64,000 nt of DNA from Streptomyces sp. 846.5. Lineage in GTDB: Bacteria > Actinomycetota > Actinomycetes > Streptomycetales > Streptomycetaceae. The stretch is from positions 930,001 to 994,000 of the forward strand of contig NZ_SOBN01000001.1 in assembly GCF_004365705.1 (NCBI RefSeq). The letters are read 5' to 3'. The notes under the pieces are model-generated. The model was not told where the DNA came from. It did not search any database and saw only the letters and a program-made list of their open reading frames with translations. The position numbers and the translations under genes were made by a program. This document shows, in pieces, positions 50,014 through 58,298 of the stretch (position 1 is its first letter; the number at the start of each line of letters is the position of its first letter).

Positions 50014-50448
50014 TCAGGAGTCGGCGATGCCGCTGAGCAGTGCTGCGGCGCGGGCGATCACCGTGCGGTCCTCGGCACTGAGCGCACCCAGCCGTTCGTC
50101 GAGCCAGGCGTTGCGCTGCGCCTGGGCAGCGCCGGCGAGTTCGTCGCCCGCAGCGGTGGCGCTGAAGAGTACTCTGCGGCCGTCGCCCGGGTCGCGGGTG
50201 CGTACGGCGTAACCGGCCGAGGTGAGGCGGTTGACGGTCTGGCTCATGGAGGCGGCGGAGACCCGGCCTTGCTCGCTGAGTGCGGTGAGGGTCTGCGGTC
50301 CGTGTTTGTGGAGGTAGGTGAGCACCTCCAGTGCCACGTCTCCGAGCGCACCTTCAGGGCGCTCACTGCGGAAGCGACGGTAGAGCCGTCCGACAGCGGA
50401 ACGCACCTGACCGCCGAGGTCGGCCTGTTCGGTTGCATGCTTCTCCAT
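50014..50448 (-). CDS. MarR-family transcriptional regulator
   Basis: 144 residues with the MarR fold: dimerisation helices (LGGQVRSAVGRLYRRFRSE), winged helix LTYLHKHGPQTLTALSEQGRVSAASMSQTVNRLTSAGYAVRTRDPGDGRRVLFSATAAG with the D-x-R-D-x-R-like wing, and C-terminal helices (RNAWLDERLGALSAEDRTVIARAAALL). The closely related 'MSQTVNRL' type often controls a divergent gene. Here that is a PEBP-family gene, and an imperfect palindrome overlaps the MarR start codon. Confidence 0.88.
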   Translation of the reverse strand: MEKHATEQADLGGQVRSAVGRLYRRFRSERPEGALGDVALEVLTYLHKHGPQTLTALSEQGRVSAASMSQTVNRLTSAGYAVRTRDPGDGRRVLFSATAAGDELAGAAQAQRNAWLDERLGALSAEDRTVIARAAALLSGIADS

Positions 50449-50466
50449 AGATACTTAATATACCTA
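50448..50466. promoter_or_regulatory. Imperfect palindrome in the MarR/PEBP divergent promoter
   Basis: TAGATACTTAATATACCTA, with half-sites TAG(A/G)TA and TA(C/T)CTA separated by 7 bp in the most AT-rich spot of this region. It begins at the MarR start codon. Probable MarR operator. Confidence 0.5.
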
Positions 50467-50514
50467 AGAGAATCGGCGAAGTACCCGGTTTCCCAGTGAG
50501 GAACAGTCGAAGCC

Positions 50515-51081
50515 ATGCCCGCGAATCCCCTCGGCGTCGCCCTGCGCAACCGGCGCGCCGGTCACCACACCCTCGCCTGGGCCCGTCCCGACCTCCAGGC
50601 CCCGGAGAACTTCACCCTGACCAACCCCGCCTTCGACCACGGGGCGCCGATTCCGGAAAAGCACCGCGGCAGGCTGTTCGGTGCGAACATCTCCCCCGCC
50701 CTCAACTGGACACAGCCGCCGCCCGGCACCGTCGAGCTCCTGCTCATCGTGCAGGATCCGGACGTCCCGGTCGGGAAGCCGGCCACCCATGCGCTCACGC
50801 TGGGCATCGATCCCTCGCTGAACGGCATCCCGGAGAACGCCCTCGCCAACCCCAGCCCGATCCCGAGCCTCCGACATGGAAAGGGCCCACTCGGCCGCCG
50901 CGGCTGGGCCGGCCCCATGCCGATCCGATCACACGGCCCCCACAGCTACGTCTTCCAACTCTTCGCCCTCGACCAGGCCCCCGGCCTCCCGGCCGGCTTC
51001 GCCCTCGACGAGGTGATCACTGCCATCGCAGGCCATGCCATCGGCCGTGCCCGGCTGGACGGAACATACGAAATCCGCTAA
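50515..51081 (+). CDS. YbhB/YbcL family (PEBP) protein
   Basis: 188 residues of the phosphatidylethanolamine-binding-protein-like family. FTLTNPAFDHGAPIPEKHRGRLFGANISPALNWTQPPPGTVELLLIVQDPDVP contains the DPD ligand-site motif. ATHALTLGIDPSLNGIPENALAN and the HGPHSYVFQLFALDQAPGLPAGF segment complete the family core. The function of bacterial members is not settled. The ATG at 50515 is divergent from the MarR gene and is probably controlled by it. Confidence 0.85.
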   Translation: MPANPLGVALRNRRAGHHTLAWARPDLQAPENFTLTNPAFDHGAPIPEKHRGRLFGANISPALNWTQPPPGTVELLLIVQDPDVPVGKPATHALTLGIDPSLNGIPENALANPSPIPSLRHGKGPLGRRGWAGPMPIRSHGPHSYVFQLFALDQAPGLPAGFALDEVITAIAGHAIGRARLDGTYEIR

Positions 51082-51156
51082 CTGACCTGCCACTTCCGGC
51101 GTGGGCCCGGTGCGGTCTCACGCCATCGACCCCCGGGCCCGGCGGTCGGATGAATA

Positions 51157-52566
51157 ATGTTCGGCATGTTCGATCGCTTAGTGGCCGGACGCTACCGGCT
51201 GACCGAGTCCCTGGGCAGCGGGGGCATGGCCACGGTCTGGCGGGCCCGCGACGAGCTGCTGGAGCGCGCGGTGGCCGTCAAGACGCTGTCGGAGGGCTCC
51301 TGGAGCAACGCCTCCGCCGTGGCGCGGTTCACGCAGGAGGTACACACCGTCGCGGGCCTCGACCATCCGAACATCGTCACCCTCTTCGACGCCGGGGTGG
51401 ACGAAGGCGTGCCGTTCCTGGTCATGGAGTTGATCGAGGGCACCGACCTGGACTCGCTGCTCGGCTTCGGCCCCCTCCCGATCGCACTCGCCGTCTCGAT
51501 CGCCGACCAGGTCTGCGCGGCACTGGAGGCCGCGCACCGGGCCGGGGTGGTGCACCGCGACATCAAGCCCGCCAACCTGCTGCTGACCTTCGACAACACC
51601 GTGAAGGTCGTCGACTTCGGCATCGCCCGGACGATCACCTCGGCGCGCGCCGCACTCACCGCCACCGCCACCGTGATCGGCACCAGCACCTACATGGCCC
51701 CCGAACAGGCCACCGGCGGCCACCTCGACCCGCGCACCGACCTGTACGCGCTCGGATGCGTCCTGTACGCCATGCTCACCGGGAAGCCCCCGTTCGAGGG
51801 CGAGGACCCGATGGCCGTCCTCTTCCAGCACCTGCACCAACCGCCGGTGCCGCCCAGCCGGTTCCGTGCTGAGATTCCGGTCGGTCTGGAGGAGCTGGTA
51901 CTCGACCTGCTGGCCAAGGACCCCGACCAGCGTCCCGCCGACGCGAGCGCGGCCCGCGACCAACTCGCGCGCGCCGACCGGCCGTCCTCGGCGAAAACCC
52001 TCCGGCTGCCCGCCCCGTCGCCGGTCGGCGACGGCCCGGCGCCCACCGGCCCGCTGCGGTGGGTCGACCGCCTGGGCGGGCGGCGCGGCGCCGCGCTCGT
52101 CCTGGCGGCGCTCGCCGCAACGGGTCTGACGGGGTACGTGCTCGCTTCGGGCTCGCCCGCCGACCACGCCTCGGCCCGCAGCACACCGCCCGCGAGCGTA
52201 TCGCCCGCCCGTACGTCGCCGCAGCCCAACTCACCCGCGACCACCGCGAGCACGGCCGCTCCGTCAGCCTCGCCCTCGCCGGATGCCGTGCAGACCGGCC
52301 AGGGCACCTTCGACGCCTTGCAGCTCGCCGTCACCGAGGCGCAGAACGCCGGGGAGCTCGCCCCGGACGCCGCCCAGGACGTGCGCAACCGCCTCGGCAA
52401 CCTCGCCCGGCAGCTCGCCAAGGGACGCGCCGGCAACTCTGCCCACGAAATCGCCGACCTGCGCCACCGCTTGAGTGACCTGCAGAAGGGCGGCCAGCTC
52501 AGCGACGCCGGCGCGCAGCGAATCGGCTCCGCACTGGACGCACTCGCGGCGATACTCCCGGCCTGA
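51157..52566 (+). CDS. Membrane Ser/Thr protein kinase with TTA codon
   Basis: 469 residues. The PknB-type kinase domain (about 8-270) has GSGGMATVWRARD, catalytic K42 in AVKTLS, HRDIKPANLL (H133-R134-D135), DFGIAR, and the APE-equivalent MAPEQATGG. One TM helix (GAALVLAALAATGLTGYVLA, about 310-330) separates it from an extracytoplasmic Ser/Pro/Thr linker and a helical tail (ALQLAVTEAQNAGELAPDAAQDVRNRL). No PASTA repeats are present. Codon 8 is TTA (51178-51180), suggesting bldA dependence. ATG 51157 is used; ATG 51166 is possible. Confidence 0.9.
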   Translation: MFGMFDRLVAGRYRLTESLGSGGMATVWRARDELLERAVAVKTLSEGSWSNASAVARFTQEVHTVAGLDHPNIVTLFDAGVDEGVPFLVMELIEGTDLDSLLGFGPLPIALAVSIADQVCAALEAAHRAGVVHRDIKPANLLLTFDNTVKVVDFGIARTITSARAALTATATVIGTSTYMAPEQATGGHLDPRTDLYALGCVLYAMLTGKPPFEGEDPMAVLFQHLHQPPVPPSRFRAEIPVGLEELVLDLLAKDPDQRPADASAARDQLARADRPSSAKTLRLPAPSPVGDGPAPTGPLRWVDRLGGRRGAALVLAALAATGLTGYVLASGSPADHASARSTPPASVSPARTSPQPNSPATTASTAAPSASPSPDAVQTGQGTFDALQLAVTEAQNAGELAPDAAQDVRNRLGNLARQLAKGRAGNSAHEIADLRHRLSDLQKGGQLSDAGAQRIGSALDALAAILPA

Positions 52567-52577
52567 GCGCGTAGGGG

Positions 52578-53696
52578 TCAGCGTGTCTGCGCCTGCACGG
52601 CATGTGAGCGGTCGTCGGCCGGTTCGGCGGGGGGTTCGGGTGCTTCGACGGGGTTGACCGGGCCGACGGGATGGGCTGTGCCGCGGAGGGTGAGGTAGAG
52701 CGGGGTGCCCGGCGGGGGTGGGGCGTCGTCGGTGTAGGCGACGAGGCGGTCGGGGAGGTCCGGGTGGGGGTCCGGGGCGAGTTCGAGGCGGTGGTCGTGG
52801 CCGCGGAAGGCGGCGTGCAGGACGTGTGCCCGCACGGCCGTGGCTGCGGGTGCGGTGGTGGTCAGCCGCAGTTGCTCGGGGCGGAGCATGACGGTGGTAC
52901 GTCCGGCGCGGGAGGTGTCGGTGGTGAGGGGCACGGTGCCGAGGGCGGTGCCGGCGGCGCCGTCGCGCAGGAGCGCGGGCAGCAGGTTGACCTCGCCGAG
53001 GAACCGGGCGACGTCGGGGTCGGCGGGCTGGTGGTAGAGGGTGTGCGGGGTGCCGGTCTGGGCGATGCGGCCGTGGCGCATGACGGCGATGGTGTCGGCG
53101 AAGGAGAGGGCCTCGTCCTGGTCGTGGGTGACCAGGATCGCGGTGGCGCCCGCCCGTCGCAGCGTGGCGGCCACCTCCGCGCGCAGCTCGGTCCGCAGCG
53201 CCGCGTCCAGGGCCGCGAAGGGCTCGTCCAGGAGCAGGAGTTCGGGGCGCGGGGCCAACGCCCGGGCCAGGGCGACGCGTTGCTGCTGGCCGCCGGAGAG
53301 CTGGTGCGGGTGGCGGTCGGCCAGGCCGTCGAGCCCGACGAGGTCGAGCATCTCGGTGACGCGTTCGCGGCGGGCGTTGCGCGGCAGGCCGAAGCCGATG
53401 TTGGCGGCCACGGTGAGGTGCGGGAACAGCGCTCCGTCCTGGGGCACGTAGCCGATGTGGCGCCGCTCGGCGGGAACCGGTGTTCGGCCGTCGTCGAGGG
53501 TGCGCCCGCGGAGGGCGAGGTGTCCCGCGCTGGCGGAGTGGAAGCCGGCGATGACCCGCAGCAGGGTGCTCTTGCCGCAGCCGGAGGGGCCGAGCACGCA
53601 GGCCAGGGTCCCGTCCGGCACGGTGAGGTCGAGACCGTTGAGCACGGGGGTACGGCCGTGCGTCGCGTGCAGTTGGGTGATGGACAGACCGCTCAC
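52578..53696 (-). CDS. fbpC: Ferric iron ABC transporter ATP-binding protein (FbpC-type)
   Basis: 372 residues from GTG 53696, overlapping the permease stop by 4 bp. Walker A GPSGCGKSTLLRVIAGFH, Q-loop YVPQDGALFPH, signature LSGGQQQRVALARALAPRPELLLLDEPFAALD, and switch VTHDQDEAL. The C-terminus carries a TOBE-like domain (VMLRPEQLRL, VLHAAFRGHDHRLEL), usual in FbpC/PotA-type importers. It forms the FbpABC-type complex with the next two genes and hydrolyses ATP on the cytoplasmic face. Gene symbol by family analogy. Confidence 0.85.
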   Translation of the reverse strand: MSGLSITQLHATHGRTPVLNGLDLTVPDGTLACVLGPSGCGKSTLLRVIAGFHSASAGHLALRGRTLDDGRTPVPAERRHIGYVPQDGALFPHLTVAANIGFGLPRNARRERVTEMLDLVGLDGLADRHPHQLSGGQQQRVALARALAPRPELLLLDEPFAALDAALRTELRAEVAATLRRAGATAILVTHDQDEALSFADTIAVMRHGRIAQTGTPHTLYHQPADPDVARFLGEVNLLPALLRDGAAGTALGTVPLTTDTSRAGRTTVMLRPEQLRLTTTAPAATAVRAHVLHAAFRGHDHRLELAPDPHPDLPDRLVAYTDDAPPPPGTPLYLTLRGTAHPVGPVNPVEAPEPPAEPADDRSHAVQAQTR

Positions 53697-55279
53697 GTGG
53701 CGTCTCCGATCCGATGGGGGCCGAGGGTGCGGCGGGTGAGGAGGAGGACGGCGGGTGCGGACAGGGCGACCATGAGGGCGGCGTAGGGGGCTGCGGCGCC
53801 GTAGGCCATGCCGGTGGTGTAGGCCCAGAACTGGGTGGCCAGGGTCTGCGTCCCGGTCGGGCACAGCAGCAGGGTGGCGGTCAGTTCGGTGCTGGCGGTC
53901 AGGGCGACCATCGCGGCGGCGGCGCCGAGGCCGGGAACGATCAGCGGCATGGTGACCCGCAGCAGCACGGCCAGCGGCCGGGTGCCCAGGGAGCGGGCGA
54001 CCTCCTCGATCCCGGGCGGCACCTGGGCCAGCGAGGCGCGCACCGCGGTCAGCGCGAGCGGGAAGAAGAGGATCACGTATCCGCCCACCAGCAACGGTGG
54101 CTGCTGGTAAAGCGGTTGGGCGTAGCGGACGGCGAAGAAGACGATCGACAGGGCGATCGCGATGCCGGGCAGCGCCCGGGTCAGGTAGGCGGTGCGTTCG
54201 GCAGCGCGGGCGAGGCGGTTGTCGCGCCGCCAGGAGTACAGCGCCACCGGAACCGCGGCGGCGGTGGCGACCGCGGCCGCGGTCAGCGCGTAGCCGAGTG
54301 TGGTGGTCGCGGCGCCGAGGATGGAGGCGGGCGGCAGGGTGGTGGAGCTGCCGCGCAGGAGCCAGTAGCCCAGGGCGAACAGCGGTACGCCGAGGGCGGT
54401 GGCGGTCAGCGCGGTCACGCCGACCAGCGCCGGGGCCTTCCAGCGGCCCAGGGCGATGGGCGGGCCGGGGCGTGCGGTGGCGCCCTGGCGTACCAGGCGG
54501 CCCCGCCGCCCGGCGCGGGCGTCGAGCGTGACCAGGAACAGCGCGAGGGCGCACAGCACCAGGGTCAGCAGGGAGGCTGAGGCTGCGTCGAAGCCGAGCT
54601 GGTACTCGGTGAAGATGGCGGTGGCGAAAGTGGTGTAGCGCAGCATGGCGAACGCCCCGTACTCGCCCAGCAGATAGAGCGAGACCAGCAGTGCGCCGCC
54701 GGCCAGGGCGGGCCGGGTCAGCGGCACGGTGACGCGCCACAGGGTGACCCAGCGTCCGTGGCCCAGGCTGCGGGCCACCTCCTCGGCGGAGGCGTCGAAC
54801 CGGCGCAGTGTCGCGGCCACCGGCAGGAACACCAGCGGATACAGCGAGGAGGTCATCACCAGCACCGCGCCCCAGTACCCCTGGACCTGGGGGAAGAGCG
54901 AGACCCAGGAGTAGCCGTGGACGAACTCCGGTACCGCCAGCGGCATCGCCAGCACGACCGTCCACCACCTGCGGGCCGGCAGGTCGGTGCGTTCGACCAG
55001 GTAGGCGGCGGCGAATCCGAGTGTCACCGCGCCGAGCGTGACGACGACGGCCAGACTCGCCGTGTGCCACAGCAGCGTGGCGATCAGCGGCCGCCCCAGC
55101 AGGCGCTGGGCCTCGGCCCAGCCCGATTGCCCGGCCTGCACGACGATGAAGACCAGCGGCGAGGCCACTACCGCGATCACGACCGTGACCAGCAGCGGAA
55201 GCGTCGGAAGGGTACGGGGTGCGCGCCATGGCGGCATCGACGTCAGGTTCCGCCCCGCCGGGCGGTTGAGAACGCTCAC
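53693..55279 (-). CDS. fbpB: Iron ABC transporter permease (FbpB-type)
   Basis: 528 residues with about 12 TM helices in two homologous halves, as in FbpB permeases. Each half has an EAA loop that contacts the ATPase: SAEEVARSLGHGRWVTLWRVTVPLTRPALAGG and GIEEVARSLGTRPLAVLLRVTMPLIVPGLG. The first helix is LPLLVTVVIAVVASPLVFIVV. Start and stop overlap the neighbouring genes by 4 bp on both sides, so the three are one translation unit. Carries ferric iron received from the binding protein encoded upstream. Confidence 0.88.
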   Translation of the reverse strand: MSVLNRPAGRNLTSMPPWRAPRTLPTLPLLVTVVIAVVASPLVFIVVQAGQSGWAEAQRLLGRPLIATLLWHTASLAVVVTLGAVTLGFAAAYLVERTDLPARRWWTVVLAMPLAVPEFVHGYSWVSLFPQVQGYWGAVLVMTSSLYPLVFLPVAATLRRFDASAEEVARSLGHGRWVTLWRVTVPLTRPALAGGALLVSLYLLGEYGAFAMLRYTTFATAIFTEYQLGFDAASASLLTLVLCALALFLVTLDARAGRRGRLVRQGATARPGPPIALGRWKAPALVGVTALTATALGVPLFALGYWLLRGSSTTLPPASILGAATTTLGYALTAAAVATAAAVPVALYSWRRDNRLARAAERTAYLTRALPGIAIALSIVFFAVRYAQPLYQQPPLLVGGYVILFFPLALTAVRASLAQVPPGIEEVARSLGTRPLAVLLRVTMPLIVPGLGAAAAMVALTASTELTATLLLCPTGTQTLATQFWAYTTGMAYGAAAPYAALMVALSAPAVLLLTRRTLGPHRIGDAT

Positions 55280-56346
55280 AGCAGGCCGGCGTCCTGCAGC
55301 AGCTGCAACGCCTGCTTGCCGTCACCGAGTTCGCCGGGCGACGCCACCGTGCCGACCTGGGCCAGCGGTTGGGCCACCTTGGTGTTCTGCACACCGGCGG
55401 CCAGCGGGTACTCGTAGCTCTGCGAGGTGGCGATGATGGTCTGCGCCGGAGTGCTGGTCAGGTAGGCGAGCCAGGCCTGGGCGGCCGACTGGTGCTTGCT
55501 GGCGGACAGCACGGCCGCGCCCGAGACGTCCACCAGCGCGCCCGGGTCGCCCGGGGTGAAGTAGTGCAGCGCGCTGTGTATCTTGCCCGCGCCCTGCTCG
55601 TCCCGCAGCCGGTACCAGTAGTAGTGGTCGATGACCCCGCCGGCGACCTCGCCCCGGTTCACCGCGGCCACCAGGTCCTCGTTGCTGTTGTAGACCTTGG
55701 CGTTGGCCTTCAGTCCTTCCAGCCACGTCTTGGCCGCGGCCTGCCCGTCGGTGGCGATCATCCGGGTGATGATCGGCGCGAAGTCCGTCTCGCTCGGGGC
55801 GATCCCCAGCTTCCCCTTCCAGGCGGCCCCGGCCAGGTCACGGACGGAGGACGGTGCGGACGAGGCCGACATCTTGTCGGTGTTGAACACGAACGCCGCC
55901 GTGCGCGCGGAGACCCCGACCCAGTCGCTCTTGGCCGAGCTGTCGCTCGCGGACACCGTCTGCAGGGTCTTGGTGTCGACCGGGGCGAGCAGGCCGCGCT
56001 CCTCCAGATTGGTCAGCGCCGGCGGGTTCTCCGCGTAGAACACGTCCGCAGGTGACGCCTTTCCCTCCTGCATGATCTGGTTGGCCAGCTCCGCCTCGTC
56101 GCCGGAACGGAGCTGGACCTTCACCCCGGTGCGCGATTCGAAGTCCTTCACCAGCACCTGCACGGTCTGCTGGTGCTGCCCGGAGTACACCGTCAGCGAC
56201 TGACCGGCGAGCGAGCCGCCGGTCGCCGCCTGCGCACCTGCGGCAGTCGTCGCGGCAGGCACAGCCGAGCTGCCGCACCCTGCCACGGCCAGGGAGAGGG
56301 AAACGGCGCAGAGCGCCAGGACCGGACGTACAGTTCTACGCACCAC
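55276..56346 (-). CDS. fbpA: Iron ABC transporter substrate-binding lipoprotein (FbpA-type)
   Basis: 356 residues. Signal peptide with lipobox (LSLAVAGCGSS, Cys near 24), then a two-lobed extracellular-binding fold: LTVYSGQHQQTVQVLVKDFESRTGVKVQLRSGDEAELANQIMQEG, SPADVFYAENPPALTNLEERGLL, and GGVIDHYYWYRLRDE with the tandem tyrosines that coordinate Fe3+ in this family. VFNTDKM and WLAYLTSTPAQTIIA are also typical. First gene of the fbp-type operon. An iron box lies about 80 bp upstream, so induction under iron limitation by loss of DmdR/IdeR repression is expected. Confidence 0.9.
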   Translation of the reverse strand: MVRRTVRPVLALCAVSLSLAVAGCGSSAVPAATTAAGAQAATGGSLAGQSLTVYSGQHQQTVQVLVKDFESRTGVKVQLRSGDEAELANQIMQEGKASPADVFYAENPPALTNLEERGLLAPVDTKTLQTVSASDSSAKSDWVGVSARTAAFVFNTDKMSASSAPSSVRDLAGAAWKGKLGIAPSETDFAPIITRMIATDGQAAAKTWLEGLKANAKVYNSNEDLVAAVNRGEVAGGVIDHYYWYRLRDEQGAGKIHSALHYFTPGDPGALVDVSGAAVLSASKHQSAAQAWLAYLTSTPAQTIIATSQSYEYPLAAGVQNTKVAQPLAQVGTVASPGELGDGKQALQLLQDAGLL

Positions 56347-56425
56347 AGGTTCTCCAGTTCCAACGGGCCGTCAACTCAGCCCCGATCGGCCGTGCCCAGT
56401 GGGGCTCGCACAGGAGAAACATAGG

Positions 56426-56444
56426 CTAGGGCAGCCTTACCTAA
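56426..56444 (-). promoter_or_regulatory. DmdR/IdeR-type iron box upstream of the fbp-type operon
   Basis: On the minus strand the site reads TTAGGTAAGGCTGCCCTAG, close to the consensus TTAGGTTAGGCTAACCTAA with a near-perfect left half and a weaker right half. It lies 80-98 bp upstream of the binding-protein start, the expected region for a repressor of iron uptake genes. Confidence 0.75.
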
Positions 56445-56643
56445 CAACCGTCTGTACGTCTGATCTCGGAACTCTGTCGCAACGACCACCTTTCTCGGCG
56501 GCCATGTGTGCGAGTCGCACAGGTTCGAGGGCATGCCGCCGCTGTGCCTGTCAGTCCTGGTAGCTAGGGTTGATCACCAGGTGACCGGTCGGTCGCACGC
56601 GTGTGGTTGCAGAAGGGGTCGTGCTGTGATGCGGGAGGACGTC

Positions 56644-57348
56644 ATGGCGGCCGGGACGCAGCTGCGGGTCTACCCCGAGCCCGCGGAGGTGTTCGTCGCG
56701 GACCAGGTCGATCTGGCCCGGCACCTGCACCCTTTGGTCTCGATCGATCTGGCCCAGGTCGACCCGGCCTGGCACGGATGGATCCACCTGGTAAGCCCGC
56801 TGGAACCGGCGGAGGGATACCTCGGCGACCACACCCAGGCCTTCCACTCGGCCCTGCAGACGACCAACTGGCTCGGATTCGCCATGGACGGCGACCGCTA
56901 CCGACTGCTGGGCGACATACGGTACTTCGCACGGGCGACAACCCACGAAGAAGTACCCGAGCCCTGGGAAGGATTCCGTAGCGGGCTCAATGAGCACTGT
57001 GCCCGCCAGGAACGCAGTTACCAGGCCCACCGGGAATCCTTCCGCCTGGAAGGCACCCTGCTCAGGCTCGACGACCAGGGCTCCCCGTTGTACGGGACGC
57101 GCGACCCGGTGGCGCTGCTGGACCAACTCGGCGGCCACGCCGACGCCCACAGCAACTGGGCCGATCCCGACCTGTTCCAGCTTGAGTACGACGACGACCA
57201 CGCATGGCCCGTCAGCCCCGCCGGAAACCGGTTCCACTTCGTGGCGGCCGTGCCGGGCTGGCACTACCGGCGCGGTGGCGCCGACCAGATCGTGCTGTTC
57301 TTCGAACCTGTCGACCGGCTGGCCCTGCTGACCTTCGACTGGAGCTGA
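56644..57348 (+). CDS. Hypothetical cytoplasmic protein
   Basis: 234 residues from ATG 56644, chosen because GGGAGGA lies 5 bp upstream; ATG 56629 is in frame. No signal peptide or TM. The sequence is rich in aromatic and acidic residues (DQVDLARHLHPLVSIDLAQVDPAWHGWIHLV, LGFAMDGDRYRLLGDIRYFARAT, LFQLEYDDDHAWPVSPAGNRFHFVAAVPGWHYRRGG, ADQIVLFFEPVDRLALLTFDWS). It looks like a globular beta-rich protein, and no family is recognised. It sits between the iron transporter and a LysR gene, on the same strand as LysR. Confidence 0.65.
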   Translation: MAAGTQLRVYPEPAEVFVADQVDLARHLHPLVSIDLAQVDPAWHGWIHLVSPLEPAEGYLGDHTQAFHSALQTTNWLGFAMDGDRYRLLGDIRYFARATTHEEVPEPWEGFRSGLNEHCARQERSYQAHRESFRLEGTLLRLDDQGSPLYGTRDPVALLDQLGGHADAHSNWADPDLFQLEYDDDHAWPVSPAGNRFHFVAAVPGWHYRRGGADQIVLFFEPVDRLALLTFDWS

Positions 57349-57414
57349 AACCGACTCGGACCTCGCGGATCGCAGCCGAGTCCGGCGGAAACGGTGGGTT
57401 GGTACCCTCGCGGC

Positions 57415-58287
57415 ATGGCCACCGTCCTGGACATCGCCGCACTGCGCACCCTCACCTCGATAGCCGACTGTGGTGGGTTCCACCGGGCGGCTGAGGCGAT
57501 CGGGATGTCGCAGTCCGCGGTGAGCCAGCATGTGCGCCGGCTGGAGCGGAGCGTGGGTGGCCCGCTGGTCGAGCGTGACGGGCGGGCCATGCGGTTCACC
57601 CCGCTCGGCGAGACGCTGCTCGCGGAAGCCCGCAAGATCCTCGCCTCGCACGACGAGGCCCTGGTCCGTCTCGGCCTGGGCGAGCGCGAGGCGGGGACCA
57701 TCGTCGTCGGTTCGACCGAGCATGCCGCCGACCGCATCCTGCCCGCGATCACCGGGGCCCTGCGGGCGCGCTACCCGGAGCACGGGGTGCGGTTCCGGCT
57801 GGACCGCAGCAGACGGCTCAACGAGGCCCTCGACCGGGGCAGCATCGATGTGGCCGTCTTCATGGGCGACCCCGGGAAACGGGAGAGCGAGCCCGCCGGG
57901 TTCCTTCCGCTGTCCTGGTTCGCGGCTCCGGACTGGCGGATGCCGGCGGGCGGGGCACCGATACCGGTGGTCGTCATCGACAGCCCCTGCACGATCCGCC
58001 GCCGCGCGCTGGGCACGCTGGCCGAGCACGGACTCGCGGCGAGCGTCGTGGTCGAGGCCGCGTATCTGGCCGGGGTGGTGAACGCGATCCGCGGGGGCCT
58101 CGGGGTGGGGCTGCTCGCCGATGTCGGCTCACCGCCCGAGGGCCTGGAACGCCGACCGGACCTGCCGGAGGTGACCCCGGAGCGGCTGCACCTGCGCACC
58201 CGGTCCGGGGCCCCGCCGCAGCTGGCGGAGGCCACGACCCGGGCGGTCCGGGGCCTGCTCGCCGACAGCGGGTTCCGGCCCGTCTGA
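57415..58287 (+). CDS. LysR-family transcriptional regulator
   Basis: 290 residues from ATG 57415. The N-terminal HTH is typical: LRTLTSIADCGGFHRAAEAIGMSQSAVSQHVRRLERSVGGPLVERDGRAMRFTPLGETLLAEARKIL. The periplasmic-binding-like effector domain follows (TIVVGSTEHAADRILPAITGALRARYPEHGVRF, DRGSIDVAVFMGD, VVNAIRGGLGVGLLADVG). It ends 11 bp before the convergent sulfonate-type cluster, so whether it controls that cluster is only inference; LysR regulators such as CysB/Cbl do control sulfonate genes elsewhere. Confidence 0.88.
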   Translation: MATVLDIAALRTLTSIADCGGFHRAAEAIGMSQSAVSQHVRRLERSVGGPLVERDGRAMRFTPLGETLLAEARKILASHDEALVRLGLGEREAGTIVVGSTEHAADRILPAITGALRARYPEHGVRFRLDRSRRLNEALDRGSIDVAVFMGDPGKRESEPAGFLPLSWFAAPDWRMPAGGAPIPVVVIDSPCTIRRRALGTLAEHGLAASVVVEAAYLAGVVNAIRGGLGVGLLADVGSPPEGLERRPDLPEVTPERLHLRTRSGAPPQLAEATTRAVRGLLADSGFRPV

Positions 58288-58298
58288 CTACTGCACGG

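Noticed and set aside
56506..56643. N-terminal extension of the hypothetical protein at 56644
   Set aside because: The ATG at 56644 has a well-placed GGGAGGA; upstream codons lack third-position bias.
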